A stretch of DNA of 64,000 nt from Acidimicrobiales bacterium (GTDB lineage: Bacteria > Actinomycetota > Acidimicrobiia > Acidimicrobiales > Acidimicrobilacustridaceae), in assembly GCA_025455885.1 (NCBI GenBank), contig JALOLR010000001.1, positions 71,441 to 135,440 on the forward strand, read 5' to 3'. The position numbers and the translations under genes are program-made. This document shows, piece after piece, positions 14,213 to 22,579 of this stretch (position 1 is the first letter of the stretch; every line of letters starts with the position of its first letter). Under the pieces are notes generated by a model. That model had not been told where the DNA came from, made no database searches, and saw only the letters and a program-made list of their open reading frames with translations.

Positions 14213-15775
14213 GTGAGGCGAGGGATCGGATCGACCGTGGCGTCGTGGCGGGCCGCACCCGAGCACCGCGACCTGCGCATCTGGCTGGCCACCTTCCTCG
14301 TCATCCTGGTGGTGGGCACGTGCTGGGCCGCGGCGAGCCCCCGCTACGGCGGACCGGACGAGCCGGCCCACACGGTGCGGGCCTACAGCGTCGCCCACGG
14401 GGAGATCCTCGGGCGCGACCGCGACGCCGAGGGTGAGCCGGGGACGCTCGTCGACACACCCTCGATCTACGTGAGGACCAACCCCGCCTGCTTCGCCTTC
14501 CAACCCGCCGTCACCGGCGACTGCCTGGTGGTGGTCGGCGACTCGGAGGTGATCGAGGCGCCGACCTCGGCGGGCCGGCACCCCCCGCTCTACTACGGCC
14601 TCGTCGGGCTGCCCAGCCTGTTCGACACGTCGGGCCGGAGCTTCTTCGCCATGCGGGTCGTGAACGCCGCGCTGTGCGCGGCGCTCGTCGCCTCCGCGAT
14701 GGTCACCGCCCGTCGTCGTGGCTGGTCGTCGTGGATGCCGGCCGGGATCGTCGTGGCGTGCACGCCCATGGCCTTCTACCTCTTCGGTCTCGTGAATCCG
14801 AACGCCGTCGAGGTGGCCGCCGCCGTCGGGGCGTGGGTGGCGGGTCTCGTCCTCATCGGTGAGCCCGAGGTGGACCGCAGGGTGCTGTTGCGCTTCGTCG
14901 TCGCCGTCGTGCTCCTCGCGCTCACGCGCCAGCTCGGCCCTCTGTGGGTGGCGGTGCTCGGGGGGTCCCTCGCCGTGCTGGCCGGGTGGTCCGGCCTGAG
15001 GCGCCTCGCCGCCGATCACGCCGTCCGGGTGGCCGCCGCCGTGGCCGCCGTGGCCGGGCTGGTGGCCATGGCGTGGATCGTGGTCGTGAAGCCGCTCGAC
15101 AGCACGAACAGCGGTGTGGCCCCGTTGACGATCCCGCAGTCCGACATCCAACGGGCCCTCGTCGGCGAGGTCGGCCTGCTGTTCCGGGAGTGGGTCGGCG
15201 TCTTCGGCTGGGGCGACACGCGCCTCCCCGAGGTCGTCTACTTCATCTGGGCCATCGTGCTCGCCGGCCTCGTGCTGGCCGTGCTGGCCACGTCGCTGCG
15301 CCGCGTGGGCATCGTCGTGGTCCTGCTCACGGCGGGGACCTTCGTGCTCCCCGCCGCCATCCAGTACCCAGGCGTGCGCGACGCCGACCTGTTCTGGCAG
15401 GGCCGCTACACCCTCCCGCTCGTCGTCGGCGTCCCGTTGGTGGCGGCCTGGGGCCTGGCCCAGTGGCGCCGCCAGGTGGTGGCGCCCCGCTCCCTCGTCG
15501 TGCCGTTGGCCCTCGTGGCGCTGTTCGTGGCCCACCTGCTGGCCTTCGCGCAGAACCTGCGGCGCTACACCGTCGGTGCGAACGGCACGGTGTGGTTCTT
15601 CACCGCGGAGCGATGGAACCCCCCGATCCCCGCCGAGGCGTTGCTGGTCGTCTACGCCGGGGCCGTTGCGGCGTGGCTGGTCATCGGCCGACCCCGCCCG
15701 ACGGAAGCGGCGGACGACGGGGCGCCCTCGACGGGCACCCCCGTCAACGCCGCCGAGCCGTCTCCCACGCGGTGA
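14213..15775 (+). CDS. DUF2142 polytopic membrane protein
   Basis: A 520-residue membrane protein with about eleven hydrophobic segments. The motif YGGPDEPAHTVRAYSVAHG after the first helix is characteristic of DUF2142, a family often found beside glycosyltransferases and resembling GT-C enzymes, with a conserved acidic pair after helix one. A role as a polyprenyl-linked sugar transferase acting outside the membrane is plausible but unproven. GTG start with GAAGGG six bases upstream; an earlier in-frame start would overlap the preceding gene heavily. Its 3' end overlaps the convergent LpxA-like gene by 32 bases, leaving no terminator between them. Confidence 0.85.
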   Translation: MRRGIGSTVASWRAAPEHRDLRIWLATFLVILVVGTCWAAASPRYGGPDEPAHTVRAYSVAHGEILGRDRDAEGEPGTLVDTPSIYVRTNPACFAFQPAVTGDCLVVVGDSEVIEAPTSAGRHPPLYYGLVGLPSLFDTSGRSFFAMRVVNAALCAALVASAMVTARRRGWSSWMPAGIVVACTPMAFYLFGLVNPNAVEVAAAVGAWVAGLVLIGEPEVDRRVLLRFVVAVVLLALTRQLGPLWVAVLGGSLAVLAGWSGLRRLAADHAVRVAAAVAAVAGLVAMAWIVVVKPLDSTNSGVAPLTIPQSDIQRALVGEVGLLFREWVGVFGWGDTRLPEVVYFIWAIVLAGLVLAVLATSLRRVGIVVVLLTAGTFVLPAAIQYPGVRDADLFWQGRYTLPLVVGVPLVAAWGLAQWRRQVVAPRSLVVPLALVALFVAHLLAFAQNLRRYTVGANGTVWFFTAERWNPPIPAEALLVVYAGAVAAWLVIGRPRPTEAADDGAPSTGTPVNAAEPSPTR

Positions 15776-16469
15776 GGGCGGCGGCGAAGGGCTCGGGGAC
15801 GTCCTCGGACCCGCCGGCGTAGAACCGGGCCAGGTCGGCGACGTCGTCGTCGGAGTGCCCGGCGCGGCGCAGCCACACCTCGTTCAGCCCGGTCGGGCGA
15901 GCCGGGACGCCCTTGACCAACTCGTACGGGCGGATGTCCTTCACGACCCCGGCCTGCATGCCCACCATCACCGCCGTCCCGATCGTGCGCTGCTGGTGGA
16001 CGGCGGCGCCCATGCCGACGTTGGCGTCGTCGCCGATCCAGACGTGCCCGCCGAGGGTGGCCGTCGGCGCCATGCGCACCCGGTCGCCGAGCACGCAGTC
16101 GTGGGCCACGTGGGACTTGTTCATCATGAACACGTCGGAGCCCACGGTGGTCGGCGCCGCGGTGCCGGACTGGATGGTCGCCTGCTCCCGCACGATCGTG
16201 CGCTCGCCGATGACGACGCCCACGCCGTGGGCCCCGAACCAGATCTCCTCGTCGGTGACCTCGGTCGCCCCCTCGGGCACCCTCTGGACGATCATCTCGT
16301 CGACGTGCTCCCCGGTGGCGCCGATCACGACGTGGGGGCCGATCCAGCAGTCGCGGCCGATGGTGCAGGGGGCGAGGACGACGGCGTACGGTCCGATCAC
16401 GGTGCCCTCGCCGACCTCGACGCCGGGTGCGACGATCGCGGTGCGGTGGACGGCGGCGGGGCGGGGCAT
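15744..16469 (-). CDS. LpxA-like left-handed beta-helix acyltransferase
   Basis: A 241-residue hexapeptide-repeat protein that looks like UDP-GlcNAc acyltransferase LpxA rather than an ordinary sugar acetyltransferase. It has the motif HVAHDC with His120 and His123, then TLGGHVWIG and GMGAAVHQQRTIG (His158). As I recall E. coli LpxA, catalytic His125 and substrate residues His144 and His160 sit at nearly the same spacing. A C-terminal helical tail (LNEVWLRRAGHSDDDVADL) also fits LpxA. LpxA starts lipid A synthesis in Gram-negative bacteria, and no other lipid A gene is visible here. The divergent neighbour is a DegT aminotransferase, and a Gfo/Idh dehydrogenase lies 2.4 kb on, so the substrate may be a UDP-3-amino sugar. 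Acyl donor and chain length cannot be predicted. Confidence 0.8.
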   Translation of the reverse strand: MPRPAAVHRTAIVAPGVEVGEGTVIGPYAVVLAPCTIGRDCWIGPHVVIGATGEHVDEMIVQRVPEGATEVTDEEIWFGAHGVGVVIGERTIVREQATIQSGTAAPTTVGSDVFMMNKSHVAHDCVLGDRVRMAPTATLGGHVWIGDDANVGMGAAVHQQRTIGTAVMVGMQAGVVKDIRPYELVKGVPARPTGLNEVWLRRAGHSDDDVADLARFYAGGSEDVPEPFAAALTAWETARRR

Positions 16470-16519
16470 GGGTGGTTCCTCGGCGATCCGGGAGGTCAGG
16501 GCGCTGACCGGGTGGTGAC

Positions 16520-16525
16520 TACCAT
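16520..16525 (+). promoter_or_regulatory. candidate -10 (TACCAT) for the aminotransferase gene
   Basis: TACCAT lies 24 bases before the ATG at 16550 in the 80-base divergent gap. The reverse strand here reads ATGGTA followed by GTCA, with no clear TANNNT for the LpxA-like gene. Confidence 0.3.
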
Positions 16526-16549
16526 CTTGGACGCGATGCAGGCCACGAC

Positions 16550-17659
16550 ATGACGATCACCATCCCGATCACGACGGTGCGCTTCGGGGCGGCCGAAGAG
16601 GCGCTGGTCCTCGAGGTGCTGCGGTCGGGGATGCTCGCCCAGGGCCCGAAGGTGGCCCGACTCGAAGAGCTGTTCGCCGAGATGGCCGGCACTGACCACG
16701 CCGTCGCCGTGAACAACGGCACGACCGCGCTGGTGGCCGCGCTGCAGGCGCTCGAGCTCGGGCCGGGCGACGAGGTGGTGACCAGCCCCTTCACGTTCGT
16801 GGCGACCCTCAACGCCGCGCTCGAAGCGGGAGCGACCGTGCGCTTCGCCGACATCGACCTCGACGACTTCTGCATCGACCCGGCGGCGGTGGCCTCGGTC
16901 GTCACCGACCGGACCCGCGTGCTGATGCCGGTGCACCTCTACGGCCAGGCCGCCCCGATGGGCGCCCTGGCGTCGCTCGCCGAGCAACGGGGCCTCGCCG
17001 TCGTCGAGGACGCCGCGCAGGCCCATGGGGCCCGGGTCGACGGGCGCCCGGTCGGCGGCTTCGGGCAGGCCTGCTTCTCGCTGTACGCCACGAAGAACGT
17101 GACCACCGGCGAGGGCGGGGTCGTCACCACCGACGACGACGCGCTCGCCGACCGCCTCCGCCTCCTGCGCAACCAGGGGATGCGGGCCCGGTACCAGTAC
17201 GAGCTGGCCGGCCACAACTACCGGATGACGGACCTCCAGGCGGCGGTGGGGATACCGCAGTTGGAGCGACTGGAGGAGATCACCGCGGCCCGGCGGGCCA
17301 ACGCCGCGGTCCTCGACGACGGACTGGCCGGCCTCGACGGGCTGGTGACCCCGGTCGAGAAGCCGGGCCGGCGCCACGTCTACCACCAGTACACGGTCAG
17401 GGTGACCGACGACGCGCCGCTCACCCGCGACGCCCTGGTCGACCGCCTGGCCGAGGCGGGGGTGGGCAGCGGCGTGTACTACCCCCGGATGGTCCACGAC
17501 TACGACTGCTACCGGGACGACCCTCGCGTCGTCGTGGGCGACACACCCGACGCCGCCCTGGCGGCCGCACAGGTCCTGAGCCTCCCCGTGCACCCCCACC
17601 TCACCCGCGACGAGCTCGACCGGGTCGTCCTCGCCGTACGCTCGGCGTTCGGCGGGTAG
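16550..17659 (+). CDS. DegT/DnrJ/EryC1/StrS family PLP aminotransferase
   Basis: Installs an amino group on a keto-sugar nucleotide using PLP and usually glutamate. The 369-residue length is typical. Visible marks include NNGTTALVAALQAL, EDAAQAHGA (PLP Asp) and SLYATKNVTTGEGG with the Schiff-base lysine at about 182, then a C-terminal HPHLTRDELD. It is divergent from the LpxA-like gene and is followed at two bases by a glycosyltransferase. With the Gfo/Idh gene at 18930 it makes a plausible GnnB/GnnA-type pair forming a 3-amino-3-deoxy sugar nucleotide. Position specificity cannot be decided from sequence alone; 4-amination by this family is also common. Confidence 0.9.
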   Translation: MTITIPITTVRFGAAEEALVLEVLRSGMLAQGPKVARLEELFAEMAGTDHAVAVNNGTTALVAALQALELGPGDEVVTSPFTFVATLNAALEAGATVRFADIDLDDFCIDPAAVASVVTDRTRVLMPVHLYGQAAPMGALASLAEQRGLAVVEDAAQAHGARVDGRPVGGFGQACFSLYATKNVTTGEGGVVTTDDDALADRLRLLRNQGMRARYQYELAGHNYRMTDLQAAVGIPQLERLEEITAARRANAAVLDDGLAGLDGLVTPVEKPGRRHVYHQYTVRVTDDAPLTRDALVDRLAEAGVGSGVYYPRMVHDYDCYRDDPRVVVGDTPDAALAAAQVLSLPVHPHLTRDELDRVVLAVRSAFGG

Positions 17660-17661
17660 AG

Positions 17662-18855
17662 GTGCGCATCGCCGTCGTCAACGCGTTCTTCCCGCCGCGG
17701 GCCGGCGGCAGCGCCCACCTGAGCGAGGCGGTGGCCCGCCACTGCGCCGCAGCCGGCCACGAGGTGCTGGTCATCACCTCGTCGTTCCCCGACGCCCCGC
17801 CCGAGGAGGTCGTCGGCGGCCTGCGGGTGGTGCGCCTCCCCGGCTTCGCGCCGACCTCCCGCCTGGCGTTCAACTACGACATCCCGTTCACGGCGTCGCC
17901 CCGGAACCTGCGGCGCATGTTCCGCCTCCTCGACCGCTTCGCACCCGACGTCGTCCACCAGCACGGCCAGTTCTTCGACCTCACCTGGATGAGCACCCTG
18001 TGGGCCCGGCGCCGCCAGGTCCCCGTCGTGCTGTCGGTCCACACCCGCCTGATCAGCCCCAGTCGCCTCCACGGGGCGGTGATGGCCGCCGGCGACCTGT
18101 CCGTGGTGCGGGCCCTGGTCCGGGCCTCCCGGCCGCGGGTGGTGGCCGTGGACGGGCCGGTCCACACCTACGTGGCCGCCCGGTACGGGATCCCCGAGGA
18201 CCGCATCGTCGACATCCCCGTGGGGGTCGAGACGGATCGCTTCACGATGGGTGACGGCGAGGCCGTCCGGGCCAGGCTCGGGATCGGGGATCGCCCGATG
18301 ATCCTCTCGCTCGGTCACGTGATCCCGCTGCGGGACCGGCTGGCCCTGGTCGAGGCCATGCCGAGGATCCTCGAGGAGGTGCCGGACGTCGCCGTGGTGG
18401 TCGTCGGCCACGTCTACGACGACCGCTTCGAGGTCCGCGCCCGCGAGCTCGGCGTCGACGGGTCGCTCATCGTCACCGGCGCGGTCCCCAAGCACGAGGT
18501 GCCCGACTTCGCCGCGGCGGCCGACGTGGAGGCCCACGACCTGCAGGACCTCGGCTTCGGCACGGCCAGCCTCGAGATGCTCGCCGCCGGGGTGCCCGTC
18601 GTGACGACGGCCCTGCCCGGCAACTATCCGACCGGGCGCCTCGTCGACGGAGAGAACGTCGTGCTGGCCCGCTCCGGCGACCTCGGCGGGATCGCCGACG
18701 CCTTCGTGCGGCTCCTCGGCGATCCCGAGCTGCGCCGCCACGTCGGCGAGGGGGGTCGCCGGCTCATCCGGGAGCGCTTCTCGATGGAGGCCGTCACCGC
18801 CGCCCACCTCGACCTCTACGAGCGCGCCGTCGCCGACGCCGACCGGCGCCGCTGA
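17662..18855 (+). CDS. family 4 glycosyltransferase
   Basis: A 397-residue GT-B enzyme. The N-terminal half starts RIAVVNAFFPPRAGGSAHLS, a donor/acceptor loop common in GT4 enzymes, and includes VVHQHGQFFDLTW. The C-terminal half has ILSLGHVIPLRDR and a DLGFGTASLEMLAAGVPVV motif, where the usual first Glu of E-x7-E is Asp or displaced. GTG start two bases after the aminotransferase stop, so the two are cotranscribed. It may transfer the amino sugar made by its neighbours, but this is context-based inference. Confidence 0.9.
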   Translation: MRIAVVNAFFPPRAGGSAHLSEAVARHCAAAGHEVLVITSSFPDAPPEEVVGGLRVVRLPGFAPTSRLAFNYDIPFTASPRNLRRMFRLLDRFAPDVVHQHGQFFDLTWMSTLWARRRQVPVVLSVHTRLISPSRLHGAVMAAGDLSVVRALVRASRPRVVAVDGPVHTYVAARYGIPEDRIVDIPVGVETDRFTMGDGEAVRARLGIGDRPMILSLGHVIPLRDRLALVEAMPRILEEVPDVAVVVVGHVYDDRFEVRARELGVDGSLIVTGAVPKHEVPDFAAAADVEAHDLQDLGFGTASLEMLAAGVPVVTTALPGNYPTGRLVDGENVVLARSGDLGGIADAFVRLLGDPELRRHVGEGGRRLIRERFSMEAVTAAHLDLYERAVADADRRR

Positions 18856-18914
18856 GGCGGGCACGGCCCGTCCCACGTCACCTCGGGGTTCCCGGGGTTC
18901 GACGGGCTCGGTGG

Positions 18915-18920
18915 TACGTT
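18915..18920 (+). promoter_or_regulatory. candidate -10 (TACGTT) for leaderless Gfo/Idh gene
   Basis: TACGTT ends nine bases before the ATG at 18930, and the intervening bases hold no ribosome binding site. It follows a weak CGGGC/GCCCG hairpin at 18858-18870. Confidence 0.5.
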
Positions 18921-18929
18921 CGACACCAA

Positions 18930-19904
18930 ATGTCACCGCTCCGCATCGCCCTGGTGGGCTCCGGATCGATGGGTTCGCTCCACGCGCGCGTCATCGCCCA
19001 GAACCTGGCCACCGAACTGACCCTCGTCGTGGACACCGACGCCACCCGGGGCATGGCGGCCGCCGAGGCGTGGGGGTCGAAGTGGGTGCCGACGCTCGAG
19101 GACCTCGACGTCGTCGACGCCGTGGTCGTCGCCACCCCCAGCGAGACCCACCTCGAGTGGGCCCTGCGCTCCCTCGGCGCGGGACGTCCCACGCTCGTCG
19201 AGAAGCCGCTCTCCCAGGACCTCGACGAGGCCCGTCGTCTCGTCCAGGCCTCCGAGGCCGCCGGGGTCCCGCTGGTCTGCGGGCTCCTCGAGCGCTTCAA
19301 CCCCGCAGTGCTCAAGATGCACGAGATCGTCGAGCACCCGGTGCACGTGAACGTCGTGCGGCACTCGCCGCACACGCCCCGCATCACCCAGGGGGTCGCC
19401 TTCGACCTCGCCATCCACGACGTCGACCTCGCCATCCGCCTCGCCGGCGAGATGCCGTCGGCCGTGCAGGCCCAGCTGTCCTGTTGCCATCCGGCCTCGC
19501 CGCCGCGCTCGGAGGACATCGCCGAGATCGCCCTGTCGTTCCCCGGCGGGCTCGTCGCCGGGCTCTCGGCGAGCCGGGTCTCCCAGCGCAAGCTGCGCAG
19601 CCTGCAGGTCGCCGAGCTCGACCGCCTCGTCGAGGTCGACCTGCTGCGCCGCGACATCACCGTGTACCACCACGTCGGCGCCGACTTCCTCGAGGGCCGC
19701 CAGACCGGCTACCGCCAGCAGACGGTCATCGACATCCCCGCCATCCTCGACGCCCGTGAGCCCCTGGTCACCCAGCTCGAGCACTTCGTCGAGCTCGCCG
19801 CCGGGAAGGGCGACGCCGATGCCGAACGGCGCTCGATCCTGCCGCCCCACGAGGTGCTCGACCGGGTGATGGCCGACGGCCACCTGCTGGAGGTGACCCG
19901 ATGA
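18930..19904 (+). CDS. Gfo/Idh/MocA oxidoreductase, candidate UDP-GlcNAc 3-dehydrogenase
   Basis: A 324-residue NAD(P)-dependent sugar dehydrogenase. The Rossmann loop GSGSMGSLHARV opens the protein. The EKP motif has Lys92. GLLERFNPAVLK (Glu121 onward) and AIHDVDLAI (His163, Asp164) complete the catalytic region. The ERFNPAV and HD(V/I)D motifs resemble, from memory, the GnnA and methanogen UDP-GlcNAc 3-dehydrogenase branch. It overlaps the next gene (flippase) by ATGA. Together with the DegT aminotransferase and LpxA-like enzyme it could form a UDP-GlcNAc3N route. Inositol dehydrogenase-like activity is the main alternative. Confidence 0.85.
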   Translation: MSPLRIALVGSGSMGSLHARVIAQNLATELTLVVDTDATRGMAAAEAWGSKWVPTLEDLDVVDAVVVATPSETHLEWALRSLGAGRPTLVEKPLSQDLDEARRLVQASEAAGVPLVCGLLERFNPAVLKMHEIVEHPVHVNVVRHSPHTPRITQGVAFDLAIHDVDLAIRLAGEMPSAVQAQLSCCHPASPPRSEDIAEIALSFPGGLVAGLSASRVSQRKLRSLQVAELDRLVEVDLLRRDITVYHHVGADFLEGRQTGYRQQTVIDIPAILDAREPLVTQLEHFVELAAGKGDADAERRSILPPHEVLDRVMADGHLLEVTR

Positions 19905-21229
19905 AGGACCGCGCCGGCGCGCTGCTGGGACAGGCCCGCCAGACCCTGCCGGAGGGGACCGCCGCCGTCGGCACCGGCCTTGCCATCGCCGCGGTCACGT
20001 CGTACGTGTTCGTGGTCGTCTCGCTCAACTCCCTGGTCGGCGGGGCGGCCGCGGCGTTCTCGGCGTTCTGGGCGGTCATCTTCGTGGCCGGTCCGGGCTT
20101 CTTCCTCCCCCTCGAACAGGAGGTGGGTCGGGCCGTCTCGCACCGACGGGCCCAGGGCCTCGGTGGGGGACCGCTCATCCACCGCGCCGCCCGGCTGGGA
20201 GGTCTCATCACCGCGGCGCTGGTCGTCATCGCCGTGATCTCGACCCCTCTGCTGAACGAGGACCTCTACCACGGCGACATGCTCTTCGTGCCCGCCCTCG
20301 CCATCGGCCTCGTCGGCTTCTACGTGGTGCACCTCACCCGTGGTGTCCTGGCCGGGCAGGGTCGCTTCCGGGCCTACGGCGAGCTGCTCGCCGCCGAAGG
20401 GGTGATCCGCCTCGTGGGCGCCGTCGTGCTCGCCACCGCCGGCGTCGACCGGGCCGGGGCCTACGCCATGGTCCTCGCGCTGGCCCCGTTCTTCGCCGCG
20501 GCGTTCGCGCTGCGCCGCCAGCGCGGGATGCTCGTCCCGGGACCGGAAGCCCCGTACAGCGAGCTCTCGGCGTCGCTCGGGTGGCTCCTGCTCGGGTCCG
20601 TGCTCATGCAGGCCCTCGCCTACTCGCCGCTGCTGGCCGTCAACATCCTGGCGAGCCCCGACGAGAAGGACTTCGTGGCGGGGTTCGCGTCGGCGTTCTT
20701 CGTCGCCCGGCTGCCGGTGCTGGCCTTCCAGGCCATCCAGGGGACCCTCCTGCCCAAGCTCGCCGCGCTGATCGGGTCGGGTCGCCACGACGAGTTCCGC
20801 AGCGGACTCCTCAAGTTGCTCGGGGCGGTCGTGGTGGTCGCCGTGGGTGGCGTCGTCGGCGCGCTCGTGCTCGGCCCCTGGATCGGCGGGATCCTGTTCA
20901 ACGACTTCGGCCTCGGTGCGGGCGGCCTGGCCCTGCTCGCCGCCGGCAGTGGTGCCTTCATCATCGCGCTGACCCTCGCGCAGGCCCTGATGGCGCTGGG
21001 CGGTCATCGGTTGATGGTCGGGGCGTGGGCCCTCGGCCTCGCGGTCTGCATCGGCGTGATCGCCGCGATCGCCGACCTGGAGCTGCGCGTCGAGATCGGC
21101 TTCCTCGCCGGTGCGCTCGTCGCCGCCGGCCTGATGGCGGTGGCCACCTGGTCGAGGATGGGCCGGGCCGAGGGGATGGGCGTCGAGTCGCTCGTCGAGG
21201 CCATCGAGCACGAGCCGATCGAGATCTGA
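19901..21229 (+). CDS. polysaccharide flippase-like polytopic membrane protein
   Basis: A 442-residue protein with about twelve hydrophobic helices and short basic loops, the pattern of the Wzx/MurJ-type oligosaccharide-lipid flippases. The N-terminal region has SYVFVVVSLNSLVGG and a Gly/Pro-rich loop GPGFFLPLEQEVGRAV, seen in actinobacterial lipopolysaccharide biosynthesis proteins of this class. It would move lipid-linked sugars across the membrane. It is translationally coupled to the Gfo/Idh gene upstream (ATGA), and a glycosyltransferase starts 19 bases after it. Its presence beside a Wzm/Wzt exporter means two export routes may coexist. Confidence 0.8.
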   Translation: MKDRAGALLGQARQTLPEGTAAVGTGLAIAAVTSYVFVVVSLNSLVGGAAAAFSAFWAVIFVAGPGFFLPLEQEVGRAVSHRRAQGLGGGPLIHRAARLGGLITAALVVIAVISTPLLNEDLYHGDMLFVPALAIGLVGFYVVHLTRGVLAGQGRFRAYGELLAAEGVIRLVGAVVLATAGVDRAGAYAMVLALAPFFAAAFALRRQRGMLVPGPEAPYSELSASLGWLLLGSVLMQALAYSPLLAVNILASPDEKDFVAGFASAFFVARLPVLAFQAIQGTLLPKLAALIGSGRHDEFRSGLLKLLGAVVVVAVGGVVGALVLGPWIGGILFNDFGLGAGGLALLAAGSGAFIIALTLAQALMALGGHRLMVGAWALGLAVCIGVIAAIADLELRVEIGFLAGALVAAGLMAVATWSRMGRAEGMGVESLVEAIEHEPIEI

Positions 21230-21248
21230 CCGCTCGTCGGTCCGGCCG

Positions 21249-22550
21249 ATGCCATCCCGCGTCCTCGTCCTGACCGGCGACCCGGTCGGCCCCACCATGG
21301 CCGGGCCGGCGATCCGGGCGGTCGAGCTCGCCCGGGTCCTCGCCGGGCACGCCCATGAGGTGGTGCTCGTCGCCCCGGCTCTGGCGCCGGGCTCGTCGCC
21401 GGCGGGGGTGCGCGGCGTCGCCGCCCGGGGGGACGCCCTGCGCTCCCTCGCCGGCGACGTCGACGCCGATGTCGTCGTGGCCTTCGCCCCCCTGGTGGCC
21501 GAGCATCCCTGGCTGGCCGACCTCGACACGACCCTGGTCGTCGACGCCTACGACCCCGGTCTGCTCGAGACGCTCGAACGCCGCCGCGGGGAGCCGGTGA
21601 ACGCCCAGCGCGACTGGGCGGCTGCAGCGCAGCGACACCTCGTCGAACCCCTCCGCCACGCCGACGTGGTGCTGGTGGCCAGCGACCGTCAGCGCCACCT
21701 CGCCGTCGGCGCCCTCGCCGCCCTGGGGCGGCTCACGCCCCGCGTCGTGGCGGAGGACCCCGCCCTCGACCGCCTCGTCCGTGTGGTCCCCTTCGGGACG
21801 CCGGACGGCCCGCCGCCCGTGTCGACGGCGAGACCGCTCACCGGCCCGGGCGGGCTGGCCGGCCCTGGCGCCCGGGTCGCGCTCTGGGGCGGGGGACTGT
21901 ACGACTGGCTCGACCCCCTCACCCTCGTCGAGGCGGTGGCCCGCAGCACCCGTGACGACCTGGTCGCCGTGTTCCTGGCCGGTCGCCACCCGACGCCCGC
22001 CGTCGGCCACGCCCCCCTCGTCGACCGCGTGCGGGAGCGGGCCGCCGACCTCGGGCTGCTGGGGCGGCGGGTGGTGGTGCACGAGGAGTGGGTGCCCTAC
22101 GCCGAGCGCATCGACTGGCTCGCCGACGCCGCCGTCGGTGTGAGCCTCCACCACCGCCACGTCGAGACCGAGTTCGCCTTCCGCACCCGCATCCTCGACT
22201 ACCTGTGGGCCGGGCTCCCGGTCGTGTGCAGTGGCGGCGACCACTGGGCCGAGGTCGTGGCGGCGCGGGGGCTCGGGGCGACGGTGTCCCCCGACGACGT
22301 CGACGGGGCCGCGGCGGCGCTCGACCGGCTGGCGGAGGAGACCGCGGTGGAGGGCGACGAACGGCGCGGGCGGGCCCGGGTCGTGGCCGCCGAGCACGCC
22401 TGGTCGACGGTGGCCGCCCCTCTGCTCGACGTGTGCGCCCGGCCCGGGCGCGCCCCGGACCGCAGGGTCGGCGACGACCCTCCCGGCGCCCTCGGAGGAG
22501 TCGCTGCCGCGGCCCGGAGGGTGACGAGGGCGGCGAGAGGCCGCTGGTAG
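21249..22550 (+). CDS. GT-B glycosyltransferase
   Basis: A 433-residue protein with a GT-B layout. The N-terminal half has VLVLTGDPVGPTMAGPAIRA, a loop found in GT4 enzymes that sit beside polysaccharide ABC exporters. The C-terminal half has VALWGGGLYDWLDPLTLVEA, GVSLHHRHVETEFAFRTRIL and DYLWAGLPVVCSGGD. The glutamate in the HVETEF region probably acts as the family's donor-binding acid. It stops with TAG, whose bases start a TAGCCT hexamer in front of the exporter genes. Donor and acceptor are unknown. Confidence 0.87.
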   Translation: MPSRVLVLTGDPVGPTMAGPAIRAVELARVLAGHAHEVVLVAPALAPGSSPAGVRGVAARGDALRSLAGDVDADVVVAFAPLVAEHPWLADLDTTLVVDAYDPGLLETLERRRGEPVNAQRDWAAAAQRHLVEPLRHADVVLVASDRQRHLAVGALAALGRLTPRVVAEDPALDRLVRVVPFGTPDGPPPVSTARPLTGPGGLAGPGARVALWGGGLYDWLDPLTLVEAVARSTRDDLVAVFLAGRHPTPAVGHAPLVDRVRERAADLGLLGRRVVVHEEWVPYAERIDWLADAAVGVSLHHRHVETEFAFRTRILDYLWAGLPVVCSGGDHWAEVVAARGLGATVSPDDVDGAAAALDRLAEETAVEGDERRGRARVVAAEHAWSTVAAPLLDVCARPGRAPDRRVGDDPPGALGGVAAAARRVTRAARGRW

Positions 22551-22553
22551 CCT
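22548..22553 (+). promoter_or_regulatory. candidate -10 (TAGCCT) overlapping a TAG stop codon, before wzm
   Basis: TAGCCT begins with the stop codon of the glycosyltransferase gene. It would give a leader of about 20 bases with GAAGGGA (22569-22575) before the GTG of the permease gene. Confidence 0.45.
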
Positions 22554-22579
22554 CGAACGCTGCTCGACGAAGGGACGCA

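Noticed and set aside
18858-18870. CGGGC/GCCCG hairpin after the glycosyltransferase at 17662
   Set aside because: Stem of only five base pairs without a T-tract; too weak to call a terminator.
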